NCBI GenBank assembly: GCA_947644185.1
Contig: CANRZC010000147.1
Location: forward strand, 1 to 6,284
Direction: 5' to 3'
Source: an uncultured Acetatifactor sp.
Lineage (GTDB): Bacteria > Bacillota > Clostridia > Lachnospirales > Lachnospiraceae
Length of the DNA: 6,284 nucleotides
Shown here: piece after piece, positions 6,130-6,284 of the stretch
Position numbering within the stretch: position 1 is the stretch's first letter
Layout: every line of letters begins with the position of its first letter
Program-made: the position numbers and the translations under genes
Notes under the pieces: generated by a model
Told to the model about the DNA's origin: nothing
Seen by the model: only the letters and a program-made list of their open reading frames with translations
Databases searched by the model: none

Positions 6130-6284
6130 ATGCTAAAAGGTTTATATACTGCTTACACAGGCATGGTAAATGAGCAGCATAGGATGGATACCTTGACCAA
6201 TAATCTGGCCAATGCGTCTACGGTAGGATTTAAAAAGGGGAAAATTATTTTATCATATTGGGCTCATTTATCAGATAAACGGGA
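6130..6284 (+). CDS. Flagellar rod/hook-basal-body protein (FlgF/FlgG/FlhO type), N-terminal fragment; possibly disrupted
   Basis: Fifty-one codons are visible before the right edge. Residues 1-36, MLKGLYTAYTGMV through TNNLANASTVGFKK, form the conserved N-terminal rod-domain helix of flagellar basal-body proteins (Flg_bb_rod): hydrophobic heptads, then the family hallmark NNLANA-x-T-x-GFK. Such proteins are exported by the flagellar type III apparatus and stack into the distal rod beneath the hook. They carry no cleaved signal peptide. The position after an mreB/mbl gene matches flhO in B. subtilis mbl-flhO-flhP. After K36 the frame reads GKIILSYWAHLSDKR, which does not resemble the usual continuation (typically E-G-x-x-x-Q-x-F with a helix following). 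G+C also falls from about 40% to about 32% there. Reading the other two forward frames does not restore a family match, so a simple one-base frameshift is unlikely. Either an insertion begins near 6238 or the protein diverges. The frame stays open to the window end. The symbol is left blank because FlgF, FlgG and FlhO cannot be separated on 36 residues. Confidence 0.8.
   Translation, partial: MLKGLYTAYTGMVNEQHRMDTLTNNLANASTVGFKKGKIILSYWAHLSDKR

Noticed and set aside
6232..6284. A simple one-base frameshift in the A5-G4-A4 homopolymers of the flagellar gene.
   Set aside because: Translating the other two forward frames does not recover the expected family continuation, and one of them hits TAA at 6276-6278. 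This leaves insertion or divergence as better options.

Overview
The window looks like chromosomal DNA from a motile, low-to-mid G+C Clostridia-type Firmicute, possibly a Lachnospiraceae-like anaerobe. This rests on protein character, AGGAGG-type ribosome binding sites, and gene order; no rRNA or marker gene is present to place it firmly. All genes lie on the + strand.

Region 1 (1-4708) is a nucleotide excision repair block. It holds the 3' part of uvrB, cut by the left window edge just before the damage-verifying beta-hairpin tyrosines, then an 86-base gap, then a complete uvrA of 964 codons. UvrA loads UvrB onto damaged DNA, and UvrB then recruits UvrC, so the pair is very likely co-transcribed. 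All helicase, ABC-ATPase and zinc-ligand motifs that should be visible are intact.

Region 2 (4709-5107) is a 399-base non-coding stretch full of structure. In order it contains a perfect 15-bp inverted repeat, an AT-rich 9-bp hairpin followed by T6, a good TATAAT promoter, and two abutting 36-bp repeat units. Each unit folds into a perfect 12-bp hairpin with the same seven-base loop. The four differences between the units are two compensated base-pair swaps. A decayed third copy and the ribosome binding site of the next gene follow. The descending arm of hairpin 1 is also complementary to that ribosome binding site, so the leader may act as a switch. This is the most interesting part of the window.

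Region 3 (5108-6284) is a cell-shape and flagellum block: a complete MreB/Mbl-family actin gene, then after 29 bases the start of a flagellar rod/hook-basal-body protein (FlgF/FlgG/FlhO type). The order matches mbl-flhO-flhP of Bacillus subtilis. The flagellar reading frame begins with a textbook N-terminus but stops resembling the family after codon 36, close to the right edge. This hints at an insertion junction or a divergent protein that the window cannot resolve.
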